From NCBI GenBank assembly GCA_910579655.1, contig CAJTVE010000011.1:1-58291 (forward strand): 58,291 nt of DNA, read 5' to 3'. Below the pieces are notes generated by a model, which had not been told where the DNA came from, did no database searches, and saw only the letters and a list, made by a program, of their open reading frames with translations. Within the stretch, counting starts at the first letter, position 1. Each line of letters starts with the position of its first letter. This DNA is from an uncultured Allobaculum sp. Lineage in GTDB: Bacteria > Bacillota_I > Bacilli_A > Erysipelotrichales > Erysipelotrichaceae. This document shows, one piece after another, positions 1-8,900 of this stretch. A program made the translations under genes and the position numbers.

Positions 1-8
1 GAAAAGCA

Positions 9-60
9 AAATGGCCGGAAACGCGTTCTTTAAAGGTGTTTCCGGCCATTTGTCGGTTTT
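9..60 (+). terminator. Intrinsic terminator-like hairpin at window start
   Basis: A perfect 14-bp inverted repeat (arms 9-22 and 38-51, 15-nt loop) is followed by a weak T-rich tail at 52-60. It probably ends a gene lying upstream of the window. The polarity is not certain because the T-tract is short. Confidence 0.55.
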
Positions 61-770
61 GATGAATTGTTCAGGTAATCAGATCATCGCCGATCTTGCT
101 GCCAAAAAACAGTCTTTCCGCCGCTGATCTGCATTTCACGTCTTCAGGCTCAAACCAACAGATGAGTCTGAAGGCTTTTTTTGGACCACTTCAACTGCTC
201 ATAGAAAACAACAGGCAAAATATCCGAGCCAGGCAAAATGGAATGCTAACATTTTGATAGATTTCAGAAATGAAAGATGACAAGTCTAGATCCATCCTGA
301 TTTCATTTCGACGGGAAGACTGCCCGGCTGCTTTTTTTAATCGTTTTGATATTCAGGGATTTAATATGATCTTTTTAAATAAAAATCTGAATGTATTGAG
401 ATGGTTTCTATAGAATGATCCGCCGTAAAGCGGGTTGCATGAGAAAGAAAGCCGCATAGTTTAAGAAAATAAACCTACAGCTGGTTTATCAATACACTCA
501 GTCAGATTTTGACATTTGTTCGAAATCCACCGAAAAATACTATCTCTCTTTCGTGAAAAGTTAAACAAAATTTAAAAAACTGACGGCCTCCAGTAAAATG
601 GGGGCCATTCTCTTAAAAGTGATCGTTAACCCGAAATCGCTTACAATCAGATGCCCCATCCCAAATCGGAAACAAAATGGAATTGTTTTCAATTTTCATG
701 CGGGTTATTTGTGCAAAAAATAACAAGCTGAGATAGAATTGATCTAGCTTAACCGGAAAGGATGATCCCA
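61..770. other. Intergenic stretch upstream of cysE, no gene seen
   Basis: No reading frame with a ribosome binding site was found on either strand. The stretch is AT-rich. The one structure noted is a 7-bp hairpin (585-591 with 600-606, one G-U pair), followed by a pyrimidine-rich stretch, which could be a weak terminator or part of a cysE leader. No T-box core (the conserved GGTGG..CCGCG antiterminator bulge) was seen. Confidence 0.5.
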
Positions 771-1418
771 TTGGGTTACAGAGCCTTTTTAAAAGAAGAA
801 AAAGCCTGCTTTATGGAGCAGGACCCTTCTTTAAATTCATCTTTGGAGATTCTTATGATGCCAGGGTATCGAGCTATCAAGACTTGGTACTGGACGCATA
901 AGCTCTATTTGAAAAAGCACTTTGTGCTGGCAAGATGGATGTCGCTTCGCGCGCAGCAGAAAACCGGAATTGATATTCATCCGGGTGCTACGATTGGCCG
1001 GCGCTTCTTTATCGACCATGGCAGCGGCGTTGTCATCGGAGAAACCTGCATTATTGGTGATGACGTCAAAGTCTACCAGGGAGTTACCCTTGGCGGTACT
1101 GGAAAAGACCATGGCAAACGCCATCCAACTGTTGAAGACAACGTTCTGATCGGTGCAGGGGCCAAGATTCTTGGCAACATTGTTTTAGGCAAAGATTCAA
1201 AGGTGGGTGCGGGAGCGATTGTTATTCGCAATGTTGATCCCGGCTCGACGGTTGTCTGTCCACCTGCTTATCCAGTTCGTGCCAAGACTGGCAAACTTTC
1301 CAACCTGTGTGTTCAGGGCAAGGAACGCTGGTCGCGGGATGATGTTCGATGCCTGCAAAATGCCCAGATCAAAGTCAATTGTTCTGATGAAAAAAAGAAA
1401 AATCACGAATGTGAATGA
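771..1418 (+). CDS. cysE: Serine O-acetyltransferase
   Basis: Transfers acetyl from acetyl-CoA to L-serine to make O-acetylserine, the precursor for cysteine synthesis in the cytoplasm. The protein has an N-terminal helical region and then a left-handed beta-helix of hexapeptide repeats (about residues 65-180), with the family signature IDHGSGVVIGET and the segment VYQGVTLGGTGK. I chose the TTG at 771: GGAAAGG at 755-761 sits 9 nt upstream, and the resulting N-terminus (M-GYRAFLKEE) is like that of other CysE proteins. An ATG at 762 is in frame but directly abuts the Shine-Dalgarno. About 215 residues, normal for Gram-positive CysE. The lysine-rich C-terminal tail is variable. Confidence 0.93.
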   Translation: MGYRAFLKEEKACFMEQDPSLNSSLEILMMPGYRAIKTWYWTHKLYLKKHFVLARWMSLRAQQKTGIDIHPGATIGRRFFIDHGSGVVIGETCIIGDDVKVYQGVTLGGTGKDHGKRHPTVEDNVLIGAGAKILGNIVLGKDSKVGAGAIVIRNVDPGSTVVCPPAYPVRAKTGKLSNLCVQGKERWSRDDVRCLQNAQIKVNCSDEKKKNHECE

Positions 1419-1503
1419 GTGGCGCAATGGATTACAATGAGGCTAAGCAGCATAGAAAAAAGGAAGCATAAAAAGTAAAGAGTACGCAAAGGAAGGTAAA
1501 CAC

Positions 1504-1851
1504 ATGAAAGTAAAATTCTCAGATCAGTATGGAAATGATGTAACCTACAATGTACCAGAATCCGAACTCGGATACGCATTCGAAAGAATGCTGCCAATGA
1601 CTGTCAAAATGACAAAAACGGGTTCGAGAGAATTCTCGTTCGTTCCACCAAAGAAAATGAACTGCTTCGGTGCTCAGCTTGCACCTGGTGGAATCGAAGG
1701 TCTTTGCTACCATCAGCCATGGAACGAAATCATCCTCTACTACGGTGGCTACAGTGAATACGAAGACCTGTATGAGCTGGGAACTCCAATTTGTGGTATG
1801 GGCGCTGTCCGCAACCTCAAAGGCGATGTTATCGTTGAAAAAGTTGCTTAA
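1504..1851 (+). CDS. Cyclophilin-like fold protein
   Basis: A small cytoplasmic protein of 115 residues resembling the bacterial cyclophilin-like family (Cyclophil_like2). It shows the typical order: an N-terminal beta pair, an AFERMLPMTVKM-type helix, a central FVPPKK segment, a PGGIEGLCYHQPWNEIILYY core and a C-terminal GAVRNLKGDVIVEKV strand. Family members are often of unknown activity and peptidyl-prolyl isomerase function is not proven. AAGGAAGG about 10 nt before the ATG supports the start. It lies 85 nt downstream of cysE with no terminator between, so cotranscription is plausible; a clear terminator follows. Confidence 0.72.
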   Translation: MKVKFSDQYGNDVTYNVPESELGYAFERMLPMTVKMTKTGSREFSFVPPKKMNCFGAQLAPGGIEGLCYHQPWNEIILYYGGYSEYEDLYELGTPICGMGAVRNLKGDVIVEKVA

Positions 1852-1907
1852 TGCTGCTGTAAAAACAAACATGTCGTCCGAAAGGGCGTAAAGAAAAAAG
1901 AGCAATC

Positions 1908-1948
1908 AGGAAGAGACTCGAATCGGGCCTCTTCCTTTTAATTTTTTC
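1908..1948 (+). terminator. Intrinsic terminator after cyclophilin-like gene
   Basis: An 8-bp stem (1908-1915 with 1929-1936) is followed by a T-rich tract at 1936-1947. It probably ends the cysE-cyclophilin-like transcript. Confidence 0.8.
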
Positions 1949-2132
1949 TATACCTGTTTTGTCTCTCATACCCTGTGCTCATCCTTCCTTGTCAGCCGTT
2001 CGATTGACTCTTTTCAAGGGCCGGTGACTCTTATACAAATCGGCGGACATATTGAGGGCAAAAATCGGCAATTCTCCCTACAATAAAACCATTCTTAGAT
2101 TCTCGTTTCGATTCGTGTTTCCGGGTTCGCCC

Positions 2133-2188
2133 AGCCTGTTCGTCCTGATTGTGATCACTTCTGTGATGAAAATCAGGACGAACAGGCT
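2133..2188. repeat. 18-bp perfect inverted repeat in gshA upstream region
   Basis: Arms 2133-2150 and 2171-2188 are exact reverse complements of 18 bp. The 20-nt centre has its own 5-bp stem (ATCAC with GTGAT), so a single RNA strand could form one long hairpin. There is no T-tract, so it is not an obvious terminator. It is the only notable structure in the gene-free stretch 1950-2433. Confidence 0.75.
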
Positions 2189-2433
2189 ATCGACTGGATG
2201 AAATTACAATTCAAAGCAGAAGACGGACGCGCTAGAGCCTTTGCAGCAATATTTTCAATGGCAGAAGTTAAAAACCTTCCTCATTGAAAATAGCTGAAAA
2301 TAAGGCTTGCCAACCCGAAAAAGTCAGAAAGGGAATCAAGCTGATTATTTATCCATTTACTCTTCTGACAGATTGGTTTGATGATTTGTCTAACAGCCAT
2401 ATCTGCCAAAGATCCAATATAGAAAGGCAGTCT

Positions 2434-3972
2434 ATGAAACTACACCTGGAAGATGAACGCATTCGCGGCCAGCTTTTTGAAGGATGGTTCGGACTGGAAA
2501 AAGAGTCCTTGCGTGTCATGCAGTCTACCGGACTTTTTGCCAGTACCCCTCATCCATTTCATGATCCCCATATTGTTCAGGATTTTGCTGAAAACCAGAC
2601 CGAGATCAATACCGATGTTTACCCCTCATGGCAGCAGGCTCGCGAAGCCTGTGAGAATCTGACCTGCCAGATGCAGGTGGTTTTAAATGACATGGGCGAA
2701 GTTCTCTGGCCGTTTTCCAATCCATCGATTATTCGAAGTTTTCATGATATCCCGATGCTCAAAAGCGGCTCTAAACAAGCTATAGAATACCGAGAATATC
2801 TGGAATCGCGTTACGGACGCTGTAAGATGGTTTATTCGGGCATTCATTACAACTTCTCGTTTCGTGATGAATTGCTCAAAAAAGAATGGCAATACCATCC
2901 GGAGTACAAAACCTATCGTGAATTCAAAGATCGCTTCTATCTGGACCTTGTAAGCAAAGTTGTCTGGTATGGCTGGCTGATCGATCTGCTTTTCAATGCG
3001 AGTCCTGTCTTTGATGGCTCTTTGCAAAGCGAGCAGGATCTTGGAAAACCTGCTTTTTGCGGCATGAGTTCCATGCGCAACTCCACCCTCGGTTACTGGA
3101 ACTATTTCACGCCTTATTTTGACTATTCGTCTTTAGAAGCCTATACGAACTCCATTGACCGCTACGTTAAAGAAGGGCTGCTCAAGGCACCAAGTGAGCT
3201 GTATTATCCGGTACGGATCAAACCAAAAGGAAAATACGACCTGGAGCTGCTCAACGAAGAGGGAATTAACCATATTGAATTGCGCATGGTGGATCTCAAT
3301 CCGTATGAAATCTGTGGCATCAGCAAGGAAGATGCCTGGTTCTGTCATCTGTTTCTGGTCTATCTGGCGTGTTTTGATGATATTGAACTTTCGTGGAAAG
3401 ATCAGATCTATGCCCAGCAAAACTTTAAGAGTGCAAGCATCTATTCCATGGATCAGGCCAGAATTCTCTATGATACCGAAACCTCAATCAGTCCAAAAAT
3501 TGCAGCAACGATTCTGCTCGATGGAATGGAACGTTTTTTCAGTCAGCTAGATCCACAAGCTGTCCAAGCCATTGACCATCAGAAGCTTAAACTCCAGAAA
3601 CCGGAACAATACCGGCTGGCAGAAAGAGTCCGTCATGATTTTGCTGATTTCGCCAAATCAGGACTGAAACAGGCCTGCTGGATGCAGAAGATGGCGATGT
3701 ATCGGATAAAAAATGAGACGCCAGCTGAAAAGGAGTTCAATCCAGGACTACAAATCATCAAAGATCTTCACCAAGAGAATGTCGGACTTCAATTGAGAGA
3801 TGAAGGTTTACAGGGCTTTGAAGAACCAGGGCTTGATGATAAAGCGGCGCAAAGCTTCGAAGAGTCGCAGATCGAGAACAAAGAGAGGCAGCTGGATTGC
3901 TGCAGGAAAGAATTAATTCCAAAACGAACTTCCGAATTGAACTTGGAAAATGAAAACTGGCCGACCATCTGA
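2434..3972 (+). CDS. gshA: Glutamate-cysteine ligase
   Basis: ATP-dependent ligation of L-glutamate and L-cysteine to gamma-glutamylcysteine, the first step of low-molecular-weight thiol synthesis. Family hallmarks: FEGWFGLEKESLRV near the start, FAENQTEINTDV, the loop SSMRNSTLGY, and HIELRMVDLNPYE. I chose the ATG at 2434, which has AGAAAGG 6-7 nt upstream; the frame is open to a TTG at 2284 but that site has no Shine-Dalgarno. About 512 residues, close to E. coli GshA (518). The last 80 residues are unusual: rich in Glu, Gln and Leu, with repeated LQ..E patterns. No gshB or GshF ATP-grasp domain is in the window, so the end product may be gamma-glutamylcysteine. Confidence 0.9.
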   Translation: MKLHLEDERIRGQLFEGWFGLEKESLRVMQSTGLFASTPHPFHDPHIVQDFAENQTEINTDVYPSWQQAREACENLTCQMQVVLNDMGEVLWPFSNPSIIRSFHDIPMLKSGSKQAIEYREYLESRYGRCKMVYSGIHYNFSFRDELLKKEWQYHPEYKTYREFKDRFYLDLVSKVVWYGWLIDLLFNASPVFDGSLQSEQDLGKPAFCGMSSMRNSTLGYWNYFTPYFDYSSLEAYTNSIDRYVKEGLLKAPSELYYPVRIKPKGKYDLELLNEEGINHIELRMVDLNPYEICGISKEDAWFCHLFLVYLACFDDIELSWKDQIYAQQNFKSASIYSMDQARILYDTETSISPKIAATILLDGMERFFSQLDPQAVQAIDHQKLKLQKPEQYRLAERVRHDFADFAKSGLKQACWMQKMAMYRIKNETPAEKEFNPGLQIIKDLHQENVGLQLRDEGLQGFEEPGLDDKAAQSFEESQIENKERQLDCCRKELIPKRTSELNLENENWPTI

Positions 3973-3994
3973 TGATGACTGACCAGTTTTTTTT
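3953..3994 (+). terminator. gshA: Intrinsic terminator overlapping gshA stop
   Basis: An 8-bp stem (3953-3960 with 3983-3990) runs into a T-tract (3987-3994). The left arm lies inside the last gshA codons and the TGA stop (3970-3972) is in the loop. Confidence 0.75.
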
Positions 3995-4237
3995 GCATGC
4001 AGAAAGCCTGATTTTGATCCGCCCAGGATCAAGGCGAGATCCAATTGAACGATCGGAACAGTAGAAAATAGAAAAACAGGCTCATCCAAAGAATAAATCC
4101 ATAATTCGTTCCGATCTTTTTTCAGAACAAAAAGCGGATGCATATGAGTATCCGATCGTATCGTTCCGATTTAAACTAAAAATAGAAAGAGGAATCTTTC
4201 TACCGGCCTGCCGGGAAAGTTTATTAAAGAAGAAGCG

Positions 4238-4266
4238 AAAAGGGCTGTCCACACGACAGCTTTTTT
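4238..4266 (+). terminator. Second terminator-like hairpin downstream of gshA
   Basis: GCTGTC (4244-4249), a 5-nt loop, GACAGC (4255-4260), then six Ts. It could be a back-up terminator for gshA or belong to a lost transcript. The surrounding stretch 3995-4334 holds no supported gene. Confidence 0.6.
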
Positions 4267-4334
4267 CATTTTCCAGAACAAGTCCATTTTCAGAAAATCA
4301 GAGCCGGCTTAGAGGCCGGAAACACCAGGAAGTA

Positions 4335-4380
4335 AAAACCCGCAAGATGCTGATGAAGAATCTTGCGGGTTTTGCTTTTT
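4335..4380. terminator. Bidirectional terminator between gshA and gltD
   Basis: A perfect 14-bp stem (4335-4348 with 4360-4373). The plus strand reads into T-rich sequence and the minus strand into five Ts, so it can terminate both the gshA side and the leftward asnB-gltBD transcript. Confidence 0.8.
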
Positions 4381-4481
4381 GATGATGTTGTATTGCCAAT
4401 CAAATCTGATCTTTCTGCGTTTATGGACTCAGAACGGATCAAAAGGGTTCTCCAGTTGGCATTTCTGGAGTGAAAAAGTGA

Positions 4482-5930
4482 TTATTCGATATTCGAATAG
4501 CCCATTAACGACGCATCGACTTCTCTTGCACACATGCGTCCTTCCATCAAGCCCCACACAACCAGGGACTGACCCCGGCGGCAGTCACCGCACGCGAAGA
4601 GCTTGCCTTCGACATGCTTGCTTGTCGGGTGGTCGGTGGCAATCGTATTGCGGCCGGTCAGCGGCAGTTCAAAGCTGTTGGAAAGTTCACCTGGAACGCC
4701 GATAAAGCCGGCTGCAATCAATAACAGATCACAGGGAAGGTATTCTTCGCTGCCTTCAATAGGCTTGCGATCCGGTCCTAATCTGACGATTTTGACGCCG
4801 GTGATATGGCCGTCTTCTTCGTAAACTTCCGAAATGGTTGTTGTAAACAGACGGGGATCTTTGCCAAAGCGTTCGATGGATTCTAACTGACCATAGTCGA
4901 CTTTGAGCACCTTAGGCCATTCAGGCCAGGGATTGCTTTCGAGTCGTTCGACAGGCGGTTTGGGCATCATTTCCAGAGCGGTAACCGAATTGCAACCCTC
5001 GCGAAGAACGGTGCCTGTGCAGTCGTTTCCGGTATCGCCGCCGCCGACAATGATGACATTTTTGTCTTTGGCATCAATTGTCCAGGGGCGGTGAGCAAGC
5101 AAGTCTTTTGTGGTCTGCTTGAGAAAATCAACCGCATAATACACCCCGCCAAGCTGGTCGTTGACACCAGCCAGTGATCTTGGAAGCGTCGAACCCGTAG
5201 CCATGATGATGGCATCGTACTGGTCTTCCATCTCCTGGCGCGAGATGTCTTTACCAGCTTCGGTATTGAGAATGAACCGCACCCCTTCTTTTTCAAGCAG
5301 GTCAATGCGCCGGTCGACAACGGACTTGTCGAGCTTCATGTTGGGAATGCCATACATCAATAAGCCGCCGGGGTGATCTTCACGCTCATACACATCGACC
5401 TGATGGCCGCGCAGATTGAGAAAATTTGCGGCACTCAGACCCGAAGGTCCGCTGCCGATGACAGCAACTTTTTTGCCGGTGCGCTCTTTGACTTCCTGGG
5501 GTTTGACCCAGCCATTGGCAAAGCCATTTTCAATGATGTAAAACTCATTGTCATGAACGGTTGTCGGCTGGGAATCGATGCCGTTGATACAGGCTTTTTC
5601 ACACAGCGCCGGGCAGACACGACTGGTAAATTCCGGAAATGGGTTGGTCTTGAGAAGTCTGACCAGCGCATACTGGTCATTTTCTAAAAACAGTTCTTCA
5701 TTCCATTCGGGAATCAGGTTGTGCAGCGGGCAGCCGGTGACCATGCCGTTGAGTTCGATGGCCGACTGACAGAAAGGAACACCGCAGTGCATGCATCGGG
5801 CAGCCTGTTTACGTCTGGTGTTGACATCGAGCGGCCGGTGAAATTCCCGAAAGGATTTCAGGCGTTCCTCGGCTGGAACAATCGGGTCATCCTGGCGGTC
5901 GTACTGGAGAAATCCAAAGTTTTTTTCCAT
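4482..5930 (-). CDS. gltD: Glutamate synthase small (beta) subunit
   Basis: Supplies electrons from NADPH through FAD and [4Fe-4S] clusters to GltB for reductive glutamate synthesis. Visible features: N-terminal cysteine cluster (CMHCGVPFC, then GCPLHN, and CPALCEKAC), a Rossmann FAD site (VIGSGPSGLSAANFL, about residue 155), a second Rossmann NADPH site (VIIVGGGDTGNDC) and a C-terminal GD motif (FACGDCRRGQSLVVWG). 482 residues, normal for GltD. The ATG has AAGGAAAA 6 nt upstream and lies 19 nt after the gltB stop, as the last gene of asnB-gltB-gltD. Confidence 0.97.
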   Translation of the reverse strand: MEKNFGFLQYDRQDDPIVPAEERLKSFREFHRPLDVNTRRKQAARCMHCGVPFCQSAIELNGMVTGCPLHNLIPEWNEELFLENDQYALVRLLKTNPFPEFTSRVCPALCEKACINGIDSQPTTVHDNEFYIIENGFANGWVKPQEVKERTGKKVAVIGSGPSGLSAANFLNLRGHQVDVYEREDHPGGLLMYGIPNMKLDKSVVDRRIDLLEKEGVRFILNTEAGKDISRQEMEDQYDAIIMATGSTLPRSLAGVNDQLGGVYYAVDFLKQTTKDLLAHRPWTIDAKDKNVIIVGGGDTGNDCTGTVLREGCNSVTALEMMPKPPVERLESNPWPEWPKVLKVDYGQLESIERFGKDPRLFTTTISEVYEEDGHITGVKIVRLGPDRKPIEGSEEYLPCDLLLIAAGFIGVPGELSNSFELPLTGRNTIATDHPTSKHVEGKLFACGDCRRGQSLVVWGLMEGRMCAREVDASLMGYSNIE

Positions 5931-5949
5931 GATGTTTTCCTTTCCTTTC

Positions 5950-8900
5950 TTATTGCGGATGAACCATTCTGAAGGCTTTCAGAGTGGCTTCATCGTGATT
6001 GTATCCACGGTCTTCAAGATACTTGATCTGATCACGGACATGCTGGTAGTCACGGGGAACGATCTTCTTGAAGTGCGAGAGATTGTTGTGGTAATCCTTG
6101 AGCAGCGCTTTGGCAAGCGGACTGTTGGTGGCTGCGACATGCTGCTGGAGAATATGCTGGAGCGTTTCGATATCCTGTTTGGATTCGACCATTTCAATAT
6201 CGACCAGTTCCTGGTTGACGTTCAGATACAGATCATGATCCACATCAAGAACGTAGGCGATGCCGCCGCTCATGCCAGCGGCAAAGTTTTTACCGGTTTT
6301 TCCCAGAACAACCGCGATGCCGCCAGTCATGTATTCCAGACCATGGTCACCGCATCCTTCAGCGACCGCAATGGCACCAGAGTTGCGAACACAGAAGCGT
6401 TCGCCGGCAATTCCGTTGATAAAGGCCTTGCCTTTGGTTGCCCCATACAGAGCCACATTTCCGATAATGACGTTTTCTTCCGGTTTAAAGCCATTTACTT
6501 CAGGCGGGTAGATCGCTAACGTTCCACCCGAGAGACCTTTGCCAAAGTAGTCATTGGCATCACCTTCGCACTCCAGGCGCAGGCCTTTTGGAATGAACGC
6601 GCCAAAGGACTGGCCCGCTCCGCCATGGGCGCGAACGGTAATCAGATCTTCTTCAAATTCTTCACCCGGTTTGAGGGCTTTGGTCATTTCCGAACCGAGG
6701 ATCGTTCCAAATGTCCGGTTGGTCGAGCAGATGTCGACATCCATCGAAGCCGGTTTGCGTCTTTTGATGGATTTGGATAAGCGCGGCAGCAGCTGATCCA
6801 CGTCGATGGATTTTTCAAGCTGGAAGTCATAAGCGGCTTCTGGCTGATGGTGAGCCGGCTGGATCTGTTCAAGCAGGTCATCCAGTTTGGCAAGACCAGC
6901 TCTTGGGGTGATCGTTTCATCAACTTCAAGCAGTTCAGCATGGCCGATCATTTCATCGAGCGTTCTGAAGCCAAGTTCGGCCATGATTTCACGCAGTTCC
7001 ATGGCGGTAAAACGCATGAAGTTCATGACATATTCGGGTTTTCCTTTGAAGCGTTTGCGCAGTTCTTCATTCTGGGTGGCTACCCCAAATGGGCAGGTAT
7101 CTAAAGAGCATACCCGCATCATTCGACAGCCCATGGTGACAAGCGGGGCAGTCGCAAAACCATATTCTTCCGCGCCAAGCAAAGCAGCAATCGCAACGTC
7201 AATGCCGCTCATCAGTTTGCCATCGGTTTCGAGGATGACCTGACTGCGCAAGCCATTGGCGACAAGCTCTTTATGGGACTGCATCAGGCCCAGCTCCCAC
7301 GGCAGGCCGGCATGGTGAATAGACGACTGGCCGGCCGCCCCGGTGCCGCCATCATAACCGGAGATCAGGATGACACTGGCACCCGCTTTGGCCACCCCGC
7401 AGGCAACGGTGCCAACCCCATTTTCAGAGCAGAGTTTTACCGAGATGCGCGCATCGCGGTTGGCGTTTTTCAAATCGAAGATCAATTGGGCTAAGTCTTC
7501 GATGGAATAAATATCGTGATGAGGCGGAGGAGAAATCAGCGTAACGCCAGGTGTGGAGCATCTGGTTTTGGCAATCCATGGATAGACTTTTCCCCCCGGC
7601 AAGTGGCCGCCTTCTCCAGGTTTTGCCCCCTGAGCCATTTTGATCTGGATTTCATTGGCCGAGCACAGGTAAGCCGAATCGACGCCAAACCGGCCGGAAG
7701 CGACCTGCTTGATCGCCGAATTCTTATCGGTGCCATAGCGTTCAGGTCTTTCACCGCCCTCGCCAGAGTTTGACCGGCCATGCAGCGCATTCATGGCCTG
7801 TGCCATACATTCGTGCGCTTCCTGAGAAATGGAGCCATAGGACATTGCACCTGTTTTGAAGCGGCGCACAATGTTTTCAATCGGTTCAACTTCATTGAGA
7901 TCGATTGGATGGCCGCCTTTAAACTTGAGCAGATTGCGCAGGTTATGGGGACGGCCTGGATCATGGATCATAGCCGAATACTCTTTGAACAGCTCATAAT
8001 CGCCCGTCTGGGTGGCTTTCTGGAGCATGACGATCGCTTTTGGATCATAGAGATGGTCCTCTTTGCCTTTACCCGAACGCAGTTTGTGAAAGCCGATCGA
8101 ATCCAGGGATGTATTGACAGAAAGACCCAGTGGATCAAAGGCGCGGGCATGATGCCATAAGAGATCTTCTTCGATTTCTTTTAAGCCGATACCGCCCATT
8201 TCATATTGCGTATTGGTGAAGTAGGCATCAATGACGTCTTTCGAGATTCCGATGGCCTCAAAGATCTGAGCGCCCTGATAAGACTGCAGGGTGGAGATGC
8301 CCATTTTGGCGGCAATTTTGACGATGCCAGAAAGAATTGCGGCATTGTAATCTTCGATCGCTTTGGAAGGTTCTTTATCCAGGATGTCTTTTTCAATGAG
8401 CTCTTCAATGCATTCATGCGCCAGATAGGGATAGATCGCGCTGGCGCCAAAGCCAAGCAGAGCGGCAAATTCGTGAACGGTTTTCGGTTCGCCAGATTCG
8501 AGCAGAATCGACATCGCCGTTTTCTTTTTGGTGCGGACTAAATGCTGCTCCAGAGCCGAAACGGCCAACAGGCTTGGAATGGCCATATGGCTTTCGTCAA
8601 CGCCTTTATCCGAAAGGATCAGAATCGAACATCCGTCCCGGTATGCCCGGTCACATTCGATGAACAGCTGGTCCAGAGCATCTTTTAATGGCATGCCCTT
8701 GTAGAACAGCAGGGAAATAACCCGGCTTTTCAGGCCTGGTTTGTCAAGATGACGGATCTTATCCATATCGCGGGCATCGAGAATGGGATGATTGATCTCG
8801 AGCATCGCACAGTTGTTGGCTTTTTCTTCTAACAGATTGCCGGAGGCGCCGATATAGATTGTCGTATCGGTGACGACTTTTTCACGCAGCGAGTCAATTG

